Below are positions 27,459 through 36,842 of a stretch of DNA of 64,000 bases, piece by piece. Each line of letters opens with the position of its first letter. Position 1 is the stretch's first letter. The notes under the pieces are model-generated. The model saw nothing but the letters and a program-made list of their open reading frames with translations. It did no database searches and was not told where the DNA came from. Origin of the DNA: an uncultured Pseudomonas sp. (GTDB lineage: Bacteria; Pseudomonadota; Gammaproteobacteria; Pseudomonadales; Pseudomonadaceae); assembly GCF_913774235.1 (NCBI RefSeq), contig NZ_CAJYDW010000005.1, positions 534,023 to 598,022 of the forward strand, written 5' to 3'. A program made the translations under genes and the position numbers.

Positions 27459-27729
27459 GCGATAGGTCTCCAGGTTTGCAGGGGAGCGGTGACCCAATGT
27501 GCTACAAGTTCTAGCGCCGCTAGTTAGAACGGCTGCCAACCCGCTGTATTTGCCTGCCGCTCGGCCCGTCGAGCCAGCGTCGATAGACCGGGTGGGCGGG
27601 TTGGCAGCCGGACGGAGCGTTCTGGCACGCCGGGCAAGCCGGCCGGGCAGCCTGCTCGCCTAACCTCGTGGGGAACTTCGTACGTTGTCGCGCCACGGCG
27701 GCGACGTCTCTCCACAAGAGGATCCCCCC
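27459..27729. promoter_or_regulatory. Divergent tynA / feaB control region
   Basis: 271 bases with two dyads. CTAGCG-C-CGCTAG at 27511-27523 is a perfect 13-base palindrome inside a longer GTTCTAGCG ... AGAAC arrangement (27508-27530). A perfect 15 bp inverted repeat, CGGCTGCCAACCCGC at 27530-27544 and its complement at 27596-27610, follows. One of these may be a FeaR or other regulator site. AAGAGGA before 27730 is the feaB ribosome site. Confidence 0.4.
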
Positions 27730-29223
27730 ATGTCGACTCAACTCGTTGCCCTGCTGGATGAGGTCAAGGCCTTCGTCGCACGCGACCATGGCTCCTTCAT
27801 CGACGGCCGCCCGGTCATCGAAGGCGGTGCTCCCCTGCCGGTCTACGACCCGGCTACCGGCATGATCATCGCCCAGGTCGCCGACGCCGATGCGGCGCTG
27901 GTCGACCGCGCGGTGCATTCGGCCCAAGCGGCCTTCGAGAGTGGCAGCTGGTCGCGTCGGCTACCCGCCGAGCGGGAACGGATACTGCTGCGCTACGCCG
28001 ACCTGCTGGAGGTCAATGCGGAAGAGCTGGCCCAGTTGGAGACGCTGGAGCAGGGCAAGTCGATCAACATCTCGCGGGGCTTCGAAGTGGCCTGCGCGCT
28101 GAACTGGATGCGCTACGCCGCCGGCCTGGCCACCAAGATCACCGGCCAGACCCTGGATGTGTCCATTCCCTTGCCGGCCGGCGCCCGCTACCTCGCCTAT
28201 ACCCGCCGCGAGCCGCTGGGCGTGGTGGCGGGCATTCTGCCCTGGAACTTCCCGCTGCTGATCGGCATGTGGAAGGTGATGCCGGCCCTGGCCGCCGGCT
28301 GCAGCATCGTCATCAAGCCCTCGGAGACCACCCCCCTGACCCTGCTGCGCATGGCCGAACTGGCGGTCGAGGCGGGGGTGCCGCCGGGCGTGTTCAACGT
28401 GGTCTGTGGCCGAGGCGCCAGTTGCGGCCTGGCACTCACCAGCCATCCGGCGGTGCGCAAGATCAGCTTCACCGGCTCCACCGCCACCGGCAAGGCCATC
28501 GCCCGGGTGGCGGTGGATCGTCTGACTCACACCACCCTGGAATTGGGCGGCAAGAATCCGGCGATCGTGCTGGCCGATGCGGACCTGCAGCAGACCGTGG
28601 AAGGCCTGATGCTGGGCAGCTTCCTGAACCAGGGTCAGGTATGCGCGGCCAGTTCGCGGCTCTATGTCGAGGCGCCGATCTTCGAGACCCTGGCCGAACG
28701 GTTGGCCGGGGCGGTCAAGTCGATGACGCTCGGGCCCGGCCTGGACATGGGCGCGCAGATCAATCCGCTGGTGTCCCGCGAGCACCAGCTCAAGGTGCAG
28801 GGCTACCTGGACGAGGCGCGCCAGCATGCCGAGCTGGTCTCCGGCCAGGCGGTGCCCTCTGGCGATGGCTACTATGTGTCGCCGACCCTGGTGATCAATC
28901 CGGATGCGGCGGCGCGCCTGGTCCGCGAGGAGGTGTTCGGGCCGGTGGTGAACCTGATCCGCGTGGCGGATCGCGAGGAGGCGCTACGCCTGGCCAATGG
29001 CAGCGACTTCGGTCTGACCGCGAGTCTCTGGACCCGCGACCTCAATGCCGCCCTGGACCTGGTGCCGCGGCTGGAGGCCGGCACCGTCTGGGTCAACAGC
29101 CATACCCTGATCGACGCCAACCTGCCGTTCGGCGGCTACAAGCAGTCCGGCGTGGGTCGGGACTTCGGCACCCAGTGGCTGGATGCCTATACCGAGCAGA
29201 AGTCGGTCTGCATCCGCCACTGA
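27730..29223 (+). CDS. feaB: FeaB, phenylacetaldehyde dehydrogenase
   Basis: NAD-dependent aldehyde dehydrogenase (497 aa) that oxidises phenylacetaldehyde from TynA to phenylacetate, the substrate of PaaK. It contains [13 protein letters not shown], the cofactor loop [11 protein letters not shown], the general-base Glu in [11 protein letters not shown], and the nucleophile Cys305 in [13 protein letters not shown]. The ATG at 27730 with AAGAGGA before it is used. A start at 27685 adds residues unlike the family. Naming rests on the pairing with tynA and feaR. Confidence 0.9.
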   Translation: MSTQLVALLDEVKAFVARDHGSFIDGRPVIEGGAPLPVYDPATGMIIAQVADADAALVDRAVHSAQAAFESGSWSRRLPAERERILLRYADLLEVNAEELAQLETLEQGKSINISRGFEVACALNWMRYAAGLATKITGQTLDVSIPLPAGARYLAYTRREPLGVVAGILPWNFPLLIGMWKVMPALAAGCSIVIKPSETTPLTLLRMAELAVEAGVPPGVFNVVCGRGASCGLALTSHPAVRKISFTGSTATGKAIARVAVDRLTHTTLELGGKNPAIVLADADLQQTVEGLMLGSFLNQGQVCAASSRLYVEAPIFETLAERLAGAVKSMTLGPGLDMGAQINPLVSREHQLKVQGYLDEARQHAELVSGQAVPSGDGYYVSPTLVINPDAAARLVREEVFGPVVNLIRVADREEALRLANGSDFGLTASLWTRDLNAALDLVPRLEAGTVWVNSHTLIDANLPFGGYKQSGVGRDFGTQWLDAYTEQKSVCIRH

Positions 29224-29225
29224 CC

Positions 29226-29262
29226 GAAGGCTGGCCGGCCGCCCCAGGGGCTGTCGGCCTTC
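29226..29262. terminator. Hairpin between convergent feaB and gamma-glutamyltransferase genes
   Basis: GAAGGC at the left and GCCTTC at the right enclose an inner GCCCC-A-GGGGC stem, within the 42 bp gap between two convergent genes. A shared terminator is likely, but no clear U-tract follows. Confidence 0.45.
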
Positions 29263-29265
29263 ACT

Positions 29266-30882
29266 TCAGCACACGGCGATATGGGAATCCGCGCGCGGTT
29301 CGGTGCCGCCGCAGAGTACGCCGGTTTCCGGATCGCGGACGATGATCTGGCCGCGGCCGAAGTCGGTGGAGTCGTGGGCGATCTCGATCTGGTGGCCGCG
29401 GCGCGCCAGGCCGCTGGCCAGGGCGCGGGAAGCCGCCTGTTCGATGCCGACCTTCATCTCCCCCAGCCACTGCCAGCGCGGGGCGTCCAGCGCCGCCTGG
29501 GGATTCAGGCCGAAGTCCACCAGGTTCATCACCATCTGCACATGGCCCTGGGGCTGCATGTAGCCGCCCATGACGCCGAAGGGACCGATGGGCACGTCAC
29601 CCTTGGTCAGGAAGCCCGGGATGATGGTGTGGAAGGTCTTTTTGCCCGGGGCCAGGGCGTTGGAGTGGGCCGGGTCCAGGCTGAATTCCGAGCCGCGATT
29701 CTGCAGGCCGATGCCGCTGTCGGGCAGCACCACCCCGGAGCCGAAGCCGTGGTAGGCGCTCTGGATGAAGGACACCATGTTGCCCTCGCCATCGGCGGTG
29801 GCGATGTAGACGGTGCCGCTGGCCTGGGGATCGCCATGCAGCGGCGCCTGGGCCTGGTCGGTGATCTCGGCGCGACGGCGCTCGGCGTAGGCATCGTCCA
29901 GCAACAGGCTGGCGGCGACTCTCATGTGCTCCGGGTCGGTAATGTAGTGCAGGCCGTCGGCGTAGGCCTTCTTCATGGCCTCCAGCTGGCGGTGCCAGGT
30001 GAGCTGGCTGTCGCGCTGGTCGAAGTCGTAACCCTTGAGGATGTTCAGGGTCATGAGGGCGATCAGGCCCTGGCCGCTCGGCGGGATCTCCCAGACCTGA
30101 TAGCCGCGGTAGTCGACCTTGATCGGTTCCACCCAGCGCGGCTGGTAGCCGGCGAGATCGGCGGCGGTCAGGTGGCCACCGCTGCCGGCGGCGTGATCGG
30201 CCAGGCGCTGGGCGATGGCGCCGCGGTAGAAGCTCTCGCACTGGGTCTGCGCCAGTTCTTCCAGGGTGCGCGCCTGGGCCGGGTTGCGGAACAGCTGGCC
30301 GGCGACCGGGGCCTTACCGTCGATGAGGAAGGTGTCGAACCAGGCTTCCAGTTCGGGCGACTTATCCCAGCTGGCCTGGTACTCGGCCTGGGCGATGCGC
30401 CACTGGTGGGCGACCACCGGCGAGACCGGGAAACCGTCGCGGGCCAGAGCGATGGCGGGCTCGAACAGGGTGGCGAAGGGCAGCTTGCCGAAGCGCCGCG
30501 ATAGCTCGGCCCAGGCCGCCGGGCAGCCAGGTACCGTGACTGGCAGCCAGCCGTGCACCGGCATGCGTTCGTGGCCGGCGGCCTTGACCGTGGCGATGTC
30601 GAGGCTGGCCGGGGCATGACCGCTGGCGTCCAGGCCGTGCAGCTTGTCCTTGACCCAGACCAGGGCGAAGGCATCGCCGCCGATGGCATTGCCGGTGGGC
30701 TCCACCACGGTCAGGGCCGCGGCGGTGGCGATGGCCGCGTCGATGGCGTTACCGCCCTGGCGCAGCATGGCGATGCCGGCCTCGGCGGCCAGCGGCTGGG
30801 AGGTGGCGACCATGCCATTGCGGGCAAAGACGCTCTGGCGTTGCGAGGCATAGGGGTAGTCGTGGGCGGAGAAATTCAGCAT
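29266..30882 (-). CDS. Gamma-glutamyltransferase family protein (no signal peptide)
   Basis: N-terminal-nucleophile hydrolase (538 aa) that cleaves or transfers gamma-glutamyl groups, for example from glutathione or gamma-glutamyl amides. The precursor self-cleaves before the nucleophile, probably Thr357 in ASGTVYIATADGEGN. GGNAIDAAIATAAAL and GNAIGGDAF are typical. There is no signal sequence, so it is cytoplasmic (YwrD-like), in contrast to the periplasmic E. coli enzyme. It follows an amino-acid ABC importer in one operon, so it probably processes the imported compound. Confidence 0.87.
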   Translation of the reverse strand: MLNFSAHDYPYASQRQSVFARNGMVATSQPLAAEAGIAMLRQGGNAIDAAIATAAALTVVEPTGNAIGGDAFALVWVKDKLHGLDASGHAPASLDIATVKAAGHERMPVHGWLPVTVPGCPAAWAELSRRFGKLPFATLFEPAIALARDGFPVSPVVAHQWRIAQAEYQASWDKSPELEAWFDTFLIDGKAPVAGQLFRNPAQARTLEELAQTQCESFYRGAIAQRLADHAAGSGGHLTAADLAGYQPRWVEPIKVDYRGYQVWEIPPSGQGLIALMTLNILKGYDFDQRDSQLTWHRQLEAMKKAYADGLHYITDPEHMRVAASLLLDDAYAERRRAEITDQAQAPLHGDPQASGTVYIATADGEGNMVSFIQSAYHGFGSGVVLPDSGIGLQNRGSEFSLDPAHSNALAPGKKTFHTIIPGFLTKGDVPIGPFGVMGGYMQPQGHVQMVMNLVDFGLNPQAALDAPRWQWLGEMKVGIEQAASRALASGLARRGHQIEIAHDSTDFGRGQIIVRDPETGVLCGGTEPRADSHIAVC

Positions 30883-30912
30883 GGCAGGCTCTTTGGGTTC
30901 AAGACCTAGGGA

Positions 30913-31689
30913 TCAGAGCACGCGGCTCAGGAATTCGCGGGTGCGCGGATGGGTGGGATTGCCGAACACCTGGGCCGGTGGCCCTTCTTCGATCAGCTCG
31001 CCCTGGTGCAGCACCACCACGCGATCGGCCATCTCGCGGGCGAAGCCCATCTCGTGGGTCACCACCACCATGGTCATGCCGTCTTCGGCCAGCTCCTTCA
31101 TCACCTGCAGCACCTCGCCCACGGTTTCCGGGTCGAGGGCGCTGGTGGGTTCGTCGAACAGCATGGCCTGGGGCTTCATGGCCAGGGCGCGGGCGATGGC
31201 GACGCGTTGCTGCTGGCCGCCGGAGAGTTGTACCGGATAGTGGTCGGCCTTGTCGGACAGCCGCACCCGGGCGAGCAGGGCGCGGGCCTGTTCCACGGCG
31301 GCGGCGCGCGCCACGCCGAGCACCTGGATGGGCGCCTCAATGATGTTTTCCAGCACCGTCATGTGCGGGAACAGATTGAACCTCTGGAACACCATGCCGA
31401 TGTCGCGGCGGCGACGGGCGATGTTGCGCTCGGAGTCCCTGACTCTCGATCCATCGGCACGCTCGCGAAAGCCCATCAGCTCGCCGTTGACGCGGATGGT
31501 GCCGCCCTGGATGTCTTCCAGGTGGTTGAGGCAGCGGATGAAGGTGGTCTTGCCGGAGCCGGAGGCGCCGATCAGCACCACCACCTCGCCGCGGCGCACT
31601 TCCAGGGTCACGCCCTTGAGGATATCCAGCTCGCCGAAGGCCTTGTGCACCTCCAGCGCCTGGATCACGGGTTCTTGCGTGGTCGTCAT
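30913..31689 (-). CDS. Polar amino-acid ABC transporter ATPase
   Basis: ATP-binding subunit (258 aa) of the GlnQ/HisP type. Walker [10 protein letters not shown], the Q-loop in [18 protein letters not shown], signature [15 protein letters not shown], Walker [14 protein letters not shown] and the H-loop in VVVTHEM are all present. ATG at 31687-31689, 2 bp after the permease stop. It works with the permease and binding protein encoded upstream. Confidence 0.92.
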   Translation of the reverse strand: MTTTQEPVIQALEVHKAFGELDILKGVTLEVRRGEVVVLIGASGSGKTTFIRCLNHLEDIQGGTIRVNGELMGFRERADGSRVRDSERNIARRRRDIGMVFQRFNLFPHMTVLENIIEAPIQVLGVARAAAVEQARALLARVRLSDKADHYPVQLSGGQQQRVAIARALAMKPQAMLFDEPTSALDPETVGEVLQVMKELAEDGMTMVVVTHEMGFAREMADRVVVLHQGELIEEGPPAQVFGNPTHPRTREFLSRVL

Positions 31690-31691
31690 GG

Positions 31692-32459
31692 CTAGCGTCC
31701 CCGTAGCTTGAAGCCCTGCAGGCTGAACAGCCGGCCGGTGGCGGTGGGTCGCTGACCGTCGGCCTTGCCGAAGCGCCGCTCCAGCCAGGCCTGGAAGAAG
31801 CCCCAGAGGGTGGTCAGGACCAGGAAATAGATGGCCACCACCAGGTACAGCTCGAAGACGCGGAAGGTCGCCGAGGTGATCATCTGGGTGCTGAGCAGCA
31901 GCTCCTGCACCCCGATGACGCTGACCAGGGTGGTGTTCTTGAGCATCACGTTGAACTCGTTGCCGAGCGGCGGAATGATCACCCGCAGCGCCTGGGGCAG
32001 CACGATACGGCGCATCAGCTTGGCCGGCGTCATGCCCAGGGAGCGCGCCGCCTCGTACTGGCCGCGATCCACCGCCCCGATGCCGGCGCGGATGATCTCG
32101 GCCATGTAGGCGCCTTCGTTGAGACCCAGGGCGATGATGGCCGCCTGGATGTTGCCCGGGATCACCAGGAAACCCAGGTCCAGGTCCTCGAAGCGGAAGA
32201 TGCCGCCGGCTGCCAGGGCCGTGTAGAGGAAGACGATCTGCACCAGCAGCGGCGTGCCGCGCATCAGCCAGACATAGAAGCGCACCGGGTATTGCAGCGC
32301 CCGGTAGCGCGACAGCCGTGCCAGCGCCGCCAGCAGGCCGAGCGCGCAGCCCAGCAGCATGGCGCCGACGGCGATGACGCAGGTCAGCCCGAGGCCGTAG
32401 AGGTAGACGTCGCTCGGGTGCAGCAGGTACTGCCAGAACACATCCCAGCTGAAGTTCAT
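31692..32459 (-). CDS. Polar amino-acid ABC transporter permease
   Basis: HisM/GlnP-family inner-membrane permease (255 aa) with about five hydrophobic spans. The conserved [14 protein letters not shown] start and the EAA loop [23 protein letters not shown] split the coupling region. There is a single permease gene, so a homodimer is likely. It lies between the binding protein (12 bp) and the ATPase (2 bp). Confidence 0.91.
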   Translation of the reverse strand: MNFSWDVFWQYLLHPSDVYLYGLGLTCVIAVGAMLLGCALGLLAALARLSRYRALQYPVRFYVWLMRGTPLLVQIVFLYTALAAGGIFRFEDLDLGFLVIPGNIQAAIIALGLNEGAYMAEIIRAGIGAVDRGQYEAARSLGMTPAKLMRRIVLPQALRVIIPPLGNEFNVMLKNTTLVSVIGVQELLLSTQMITSATFRVFELYLVVAIYFLVLTTLWGFFQAWLERRFGKADGQRPTATGRLFSLQGFKLRGR

Positions 32460-32471
32460 CGTGACCGTCCC

Positions 32472-33278
32472 TTAATCGAGCTTGTCGCCTTCCAGGTGCC
32501 ACTTGTCCATGAGAGCGGCGTAGCTGCCATCGGCCTTCATGTCGGCGAGGATCTGGGTGAGGGCGGCGCTGAGCTGGGTATCGTCCTTGCGCACGCCGAT
32601 CCCGGTGAGGATGCGGGCGAAGGCCGGCACGCCGGTCTCGAACTGGCCGGGCGCCACGCCCTGGTAGTAGGCGGCGGTTTCCACCGTGGTGCCGTAGGCG
32701 TCGGCCTGACCCAGGCGCAGGGCCTGGAAGGCGTCGGTGTCGGTGTTGTAGGCCACCAGCTTCATGGGTGCCTTGCCGGCCTTCTTCAGCTCCTCGTTGT
32801 GGGCTTCCAGCAGGGTGCGGATGGTGGAGCCGTTGAGCACCGCCACCTTCTTGCCGGTGAGGTCGTCCAGGGTGTGGATGCCGGCCTTGTTGCCGGCCGG
32901 CACCACCACCGCCTGGCTGGAGTACATGTAGTTGACGATGTCGATCACCTGGCGACGCTCGGGCTTGTCGAACAGCTGATCGATGAGCAGGTCGCACTGG
33001 CCCGCCAGCAGCGCCGGGATCAGGCCGGAGAAGGGCACCACGCGCCAGTCGACCTTCTTGTCGCCGAGGCGTTTGGCGATCTCGGCGCCGAGGTCGACGG
33101 TGAGGCCCTTGGGCTTCTGGGCTTCGTCGAAGAAGCCGATCGGCGGGGTATCGAGGGCGCCGCAATAGGTGATCTTGGACGCCTTGGCCAGGCGCTCGGG
33201 GATCTGGGGGGCAGCCTGGGTGAGGCCGGTGACGAGGGTCAGGGCGAGCAGACTGCAGGAAAGCCGGTGGCGGGTCAT
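32472..33278 (-). CDS. Periplasmic amino-acid-type substrate-binding protein
   Basis: SBP-bac-3 family binding protein (268 aa). The signal peptide ends [40 protein letters not shown] and [19 protein letters not shown] are the usual ligand-pocket regions. The ligand is not predictable. The downstream gamma-glutamyltransferase points to a gamma-glutamyl compound or peptide. It is the first structural gene after the GntR regulator. Confidence 0.9.
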   Translation of the reverse strand: MTRHRLSCSLLALTLVTGLTQAAPQIPERLAKASKITYCGALDTPPIGFFDEAQKPKGLTVDLGAEIAKRLGDKKVDWRVVPFSGLIPALLAGQCDLLIDQLFDKPERRQVIDIVNYMYSSQAVVVPAGNKAGIHTLDDLTGKKVAVLNGSTIRTLLEAHNEELKKAGKAPMKLVAYNTDTDAFQALRLGQADAYGTTVETAAYYQGVAPGQFETGVPAFARILTGIGVRKDDTQLSAALTQILADMKADGSYAALMDKWHLEGDKLD

Positions 33279-33317
33279 GGTCTTCTCCGGAAGGACGAGG
33301 ATGGCAGCGTGGATAGC

Positions 33318-34004
33318 TCAGCTTCGGGGATCACTTCGGGTCTGGTCGCCCGATCGTTCGATAAAGGTCAGCAGATCGGGCACCGTGCCCTCGATGTGCT
33401 CGCGCAACACCCGCTCGGCCTCGGCGGCATCGCCGGCGCGCAGGGCGGCCAGGATGGGCGCGTGCTCGTCACGGGCCGACTGGGGGCGGTCGGCGTGCAG
33501 CCAGAGCTGCATGTGCGGCTCGATCAGGGCATAGAGGCCATTGATCTGGCGCAGCAGCCGCGGCCGGCCGGCCAGGCTGCACAGGTATTCGTGGAAGGCG
33601 CGGTGCTGGGCGACCCAGGCGCCGGGTTCCTGCTCGTCGTCCAGGTCTTCCAGCAGGCGCTCCAGGCGCGTCATCTCGCGGGGGCCGACATGGGGCGTGG
33701 CCAGGCGGATGGCCAGGCCTTCGAGGGCGCTGCGCATCTCGAACACCTCGCGCATGTCGTCCAGGTCCAGGCCGCTGACCACTGCGCCGCGATGCGGCCG
33801 GAGGATCACCAGGCCTTCGGCGGCGAGGCGCTGGAAGGCGCTGCGCACCGGCATGCGACTCATGCCCAGGGTGGTAGCGATGTCCTCGGCGATCAGTCGT
33901 TCGCCATTGCGATAGCGGCCGGCGCAGATGGCCTGCAGCAGATGGCGATAGGCCTCTTCTTCGGCGCTCAGGGCAGTGGAGCGGGACAGGGCGGAGAGCG
34001 GCAT
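33318..34004 (-). CDS. GntR-family (FCD domain) regulator
   Basis: Transcription regulator (228 aa). The N-terminal winged helix has [33 protein letters not shown]. The C-terminal FCD domain carries the metal or ligand histidines in HRAFHEYL and in REHIEG. ATG at 34002-34004 with AGGAAG before it; the upstream ATG at 34046 is disfavoured. It lies just upstream of the ABC/GGT operon in the same orientation and probably controls it. Confidence 0.88.
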   Translation of the reverse strand: MPLSALSRSTALSAEEEAYRHLLQAICAGRYRNGERLIAEDIATTLGMSRMPVRSAFQRLAAEGLVILRPHRGAVVSGLDLDDMREVFEMRSALEGLAIRLATPHVGPREMTRLERLLEDLDDEQEPGAWVAQHRAFHEYLCSLAGRPRLLRQINGLYALIEPHMQLWLHADRPQSARDEHAPILAALRAGDAAEAERVLREHIEGTVPDLLTFIERSGDQTRSDPRS

Positions 34005-34023
34005 GGACTGGCTTCCTGGATTT

Positions 34024-34033
34024 TTGTATCCAA
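34024..34033. promoter_or_regulatory. Candidate GntR operator
   Basis: TTGTATCCAA is a TTG/CAA dyad of the kind used by FCD-type GntR regulators. It lies 20 bp upstream of the regulator's own ATG, so it would suit autoregulation. Only one short copy is seen. Confidence 0.35.
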
Positions 34034-34183
34034 TCTGCCAAGGCAAGGCCCATGCCAGGGAGCCCAGGGCCTGCCAGCGCTGGGCCGCGGGCCAGAGCGG
34101 TTCAACGACGGCGTTACCTTTTGCACCACCCTGGGTCGCGATTGAGGGCTCTTTGCTACCTCAGGACCCGAAACGGGGCGCCG

Positions 34184-35011
34184 TCAGTCAAGTAACTGGC
34201 CGTCATCCGCGAAGAAGGGGTAGGGCCCGGGATAGTCGCCTAACGGCAGATGGTGGGTGACCAGGGCGCCGTCCGCCCAGCGATGCAAGAGCAGGCCCGG
34301 CGGCTCCAGGCGGAAGCGCGACGGCGCGGCCTCGCGCAGGTCCAGATCGACTTGGTGCGACACCCCGGGACAGACGCAGGCCAGGGTGCCGCCGAAGCGG
34401 CGCTGGATCAGCCGGTGCAGATGGCCGCAGAGCAGTCGTTCCACCTGGGGATGGCGGCGGATCACCGCCTCCAGTTCGGCGCCGCCGGCCAGGCCGATGC
34501 GGTCCATATGGCCGATGCCGACCGGGAAGGGTGGATGGTGCAGCAGCACCAGGGTCGGCTGCGTGGGCGCCTGGCTGAGCTGGTCGTCGAGCCAGGCCAG
34601 CTGCGCGGCGTCGAGACGCCCTCCGTGCTCGCCGGGGATATGGGTATCCAGGCCGATCAGCCGCAGCGGGCCGCAGTTCTGCTGCCAGTCCAGGGTGCCC
34701 TGGGCCGGCAGATAGGGGTGATCGGCGAAGGCGGCGCGTAGGGCGGCGCGGTCGTCGTGATTGCCGGGGATGACGAAGAAGGGCATGGCCAGCTCGGCCA
34801 GCACCTCGCGCAGGGTGGCGTATTCCTCTGGGGTGCCGAAGTCCACCAGGTCGCCGGTGATGACCAGGGCATCCGGGCGCGGCTGCAGGGCGTTGAGGCG
34901 ATCCACCGCGGTGCGCAGGGCGCCGAGGGTGTCGACCACGCCGTAGGACAGCCGGCCGCTGGCCTTGATGTGCAGGTCGCTGAGCTGGGCCAGCAGGAAG
35001 GGCGTGTGCAT
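34184..35011 (-). CDS. Metallophosphoesterase (class III phosphodiesterase, CpdA/GpdQ-like)
   Basis: Binuclear metal phosphodiesterase (275 aa). The motifs are in order: SDLHI, GDLVDFG, GNHDD, LLHHPPFPV, and GHLHRLIQRR. Family members hydrolyse cAMP or glycerophosphodiesters. It lies 8 bp after an ABC importer ATPase gene in a LacI-controlled operon, so a role on an imported phosphodiester is more likely than cAMP turnover. That is inference. Confidence 0.85.
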   Translation of the reverse strand: MHTPFLLAQLSDLHIKASGRLSYGVVDTLGALRTAVDRLNALQPRPDALVITGDLVDFGTPEEYATLREVLAELAMPFFVIPGNHDDRAALRAAFADHPYLPAQGTLDWQQNCGPLRLIGLDTHIPGEHGGRLDAAQLAWLDDQLSQAPTQPTLVLLHHPPFPVGIGHMDRIGLAGGAELEAVIRRHPQVERLLCGHLHRLIQRRFGGTLACVCPGVSHQVDLDLREAAPSRFRLEPPGLLLHRWADGALVTHHLPLGDYPGPYPFFADDGQLLD

Positions 35012-35019
35012 GGAATCTC

Positions 35020-36051
35020 CTAGGAAGCCAGGGTGAAGAGGGCGTCGGGGCGCACGCTCAGGTGCAGCAGGTCACCCGGCTGGGCCTGGACGTTCTGGGC
35101 GGTGTCCACCAGCAACGGCTGGCCGGTGCCCACCTCCACCAGCAGCCGCGAATGGGCGCCCTGGAAGAACTGCCCGACCAGAATGCCGGTAAGGTGCGCC
35201 GGCGTCGGACTCGGCTCCAGATGCTCCGGGCGACAGAACAGGGTGCTGGCAGCGCCGGTCCACGGCAACTGCCCGCCGGCGACCGCTACCTCGGCGCCGC
35301 TCTGGCCGCGCACCTCGAAGCGGTTGAGCTGGCCGACGAAACCGGCGACGAAGCGATTGGCCGGGCGCTGGTAGATCTGCGTCGGGGTGCCGATCTGGGC
35401 GATGCGGCCTTCGCCCATCACCACGATGCGATCGCCCAGGGCCAGGGCTTCCTGCTGGTCGTGGGTGACGTAGACGGCGGTGGTGCCCAGTTCGCGCAGC
35501 AGGGCGCCGATGTCGGCGCGCAACTGCTCGCGTAGCTGGGCGTCCAGCGCCGCCAGGGGTTCGTCGAACAGCAGTACCCGGGGGCGCGGTGCCAGGGCCC
35601 GGGCCAGAGCAACGCGCTGGCGCTGGCCGCCGGACAGCTGCTGGATGCGCCGCTCGGCCAGGGCCTCGAGTTGCATCATGGCCAGCAGCTCGGCGACCCG
35701 GGCATCCCGCTCGGCGCGCGGCAGGCCGCGAATCTTCAGGCCGTAGGCGATGTTGCCGGCCACGTCCAGGTTGGGGAACAGGGCGTAGTTCTGGAACACC
35801 ATGCCGACATCGCGCCGCTCGATGGGCAGGGCGGTGACGTCGCGGTCGTCGAACAGCACCTGGCCGCCGGCATCGGGCTGTTCCAGGCCGGCGATCAGCC
35901 GCAGGGTGGTGGTCTTGCCGCAACCGGAGGGGCCGAGGAACACCAGGGTCTCGCCCGGGTGGATGTCGAGGTTCAGGGGCTGCAGCACCTGGCGGCCTCC
36001 GGCAAAGGTCTTGGCGCAGTGGCGCAGGCGGACGGCGGTACCTTGGGTCAT
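35020..36051 (-). CDS. ABC importer ATPase (PotA/FbpC-like)
   Basis: ATPase (343 aa) with the nucleotide-binding domain first: Walker A GPSGCGKTT, signature LSGGQRQRVALARAL, Walker B VLLFDEPLAALDA and the H-loop VYVTHDQQEA. A TOBE domain follows (about 270-340, FCRPEHLEPSP). This type serves iron, polyamine, thiamine, phosphonate or phosphate-ester importers. Its ATG overlaps the permease stop by 4 bp. Confidence 0.9.
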   Translation of the reverse strand: MTQGTAVRLRHCAKTFAGGRQVLQPLNLDIHPGETLVFLGPSGCGKTTTLRLIAGLEQPDAGGQVLFDDRDVTALPIERRDVGMVFQNYALFPNLDVAGNIAYGLKIRGLPRAERDARVAELLAMMQLEALAERRIQQLSGGQRQRVALARALAPRPRVLLFDEPLAALDAQLREQLRADIGALLRELGTTAVYVTHDQQEALALGDRIVVMGEGRIAQIGTPTQIYQRPANRFVAGFVGQLNRFEVRGQSGAEVAVAGGQLPWTGAASTLFCRPEHLEPSPTPAHLTGILVGQFFQGAHSRLLVEVGTGQPLLVDTAQNVQAQPGDLLHLSVRPDALFTLAS

Positions 36052-36842
36052 CGCAGGGCTCCACGGGAGAGGCGGGCGCTGAGGGCCTGGAGGGCGACCA
36101 GCAGCGGCACGATCAGACAGAGGAAGATCAGGGTGTAGGCGGAACCCACCTCCAGCCGCGCCGAGGCGTAGCTGTCGGCCAGGCCCACCGGCAGGGTCTT
36201 GGTCAGGGGGGTGTGCAGCATCCAGGTGAGGTTGAATTCACCCAGCGACAGGGTGATCACCATGAGGCTGCCGGCGAGGATGCCGGCGCGGGCATTGGGC
36301 ACCACCACGCCGAAGAAGCGCCGCCAGGGACCGGCGCCGAGACTGGCGGCGGCTTCTTCCAGCAGCGGCAGCTGGCTGCGTCTGAGCACTGCCATCACCG
36401 GGCGGATCAGGAAGGGCATGGTGAACAGCAGGTGACCCACCAGGATGATCGCCGGGCTGCGGCGAAAGCCGCCGAGGTGGCCGTAGGTCAGCAGCAGCGC
36501 CAGCGCCGAGGCGAAGCCGGGCATGGCCACCGGCAGCACCAGCAATTCCTCGAAGGCGCGGGCGAAACGGTTGTCCAGGCGCACCAGGGCATAGGCCGCC
36601 GGAACGCCGAGCACCACCGCGAGGGCAGCCGTGCCCAGCGCCAGTTGCAGCGACAGCCAGACGGTGGGGGCATAGGCCTGCCAGACCTGGAGCACCCAGT
36701 CGAGGGTGAGGCCTCTGGCGACGCCCTGGAAGTAGTTGCGGGTGAGGCCGGCCAGTACCGAGAGCAGCACCGGCACCAGCAGGAAGGCCGCCACCAGCAG
36801 GGTGAACAGCAGTTGTAGCCAGAAGCGCAGGGGGCGATTCAT
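36048..36842 (-). CDS. ABC importer permease, second subunit
   Basis: Inner-membrane permease (264 aa) of the PotC/ThiP-half type, with six predicted spans and the EAA loop LLEEAAASLGAGPWRRFFGVVVPNA. The ATG at 36840-36842 gives MNRPLRFWLQLLF. Longer readings to 37046 lie inside the first permease gene in another frame. Overlaps both neighbours by 4 bp. Confidence 0.88.
   Translation of the reverse strand: MNRPLRFWLQLLFTLLVAAFLLVPVLLSVLAGLTRNYFQGVARGLTLDWVLQVWQAYAPTVWLSLQLALGTAALAVVLGVPAAYALVRLDNRFARAFEELLVLPVAMPGFASALALLLTYGHLGGFRRSPAIILVGHLLFTMPFLIRPVMAVLRRSQLPLLEEAAASLGAGPWRRFFGVVVPNARAGILAGSLMVITLSLGEFNLTWMLHTPLTKTLPVGLADSYASARLEVGSAYTLIFLCLIVPLLVALQALSARLSRGALR

Noticed and set aside
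30913..33165. A single 750-residue minus-strand protein covering the ATPase and upstream sequence
   Set aside because: Only the last 258 residues are an ATPase. The rest overlaps the permease and binding-protein genes in another frame. The ATG at 31689 is the real start.
32292..34145. A 617-codon plus-strand frame across the binding-protein and GntR genes
   Set aside because: It spans three real genes on the other strand, with a composition of His/Gln/Gly repeats and no motif.
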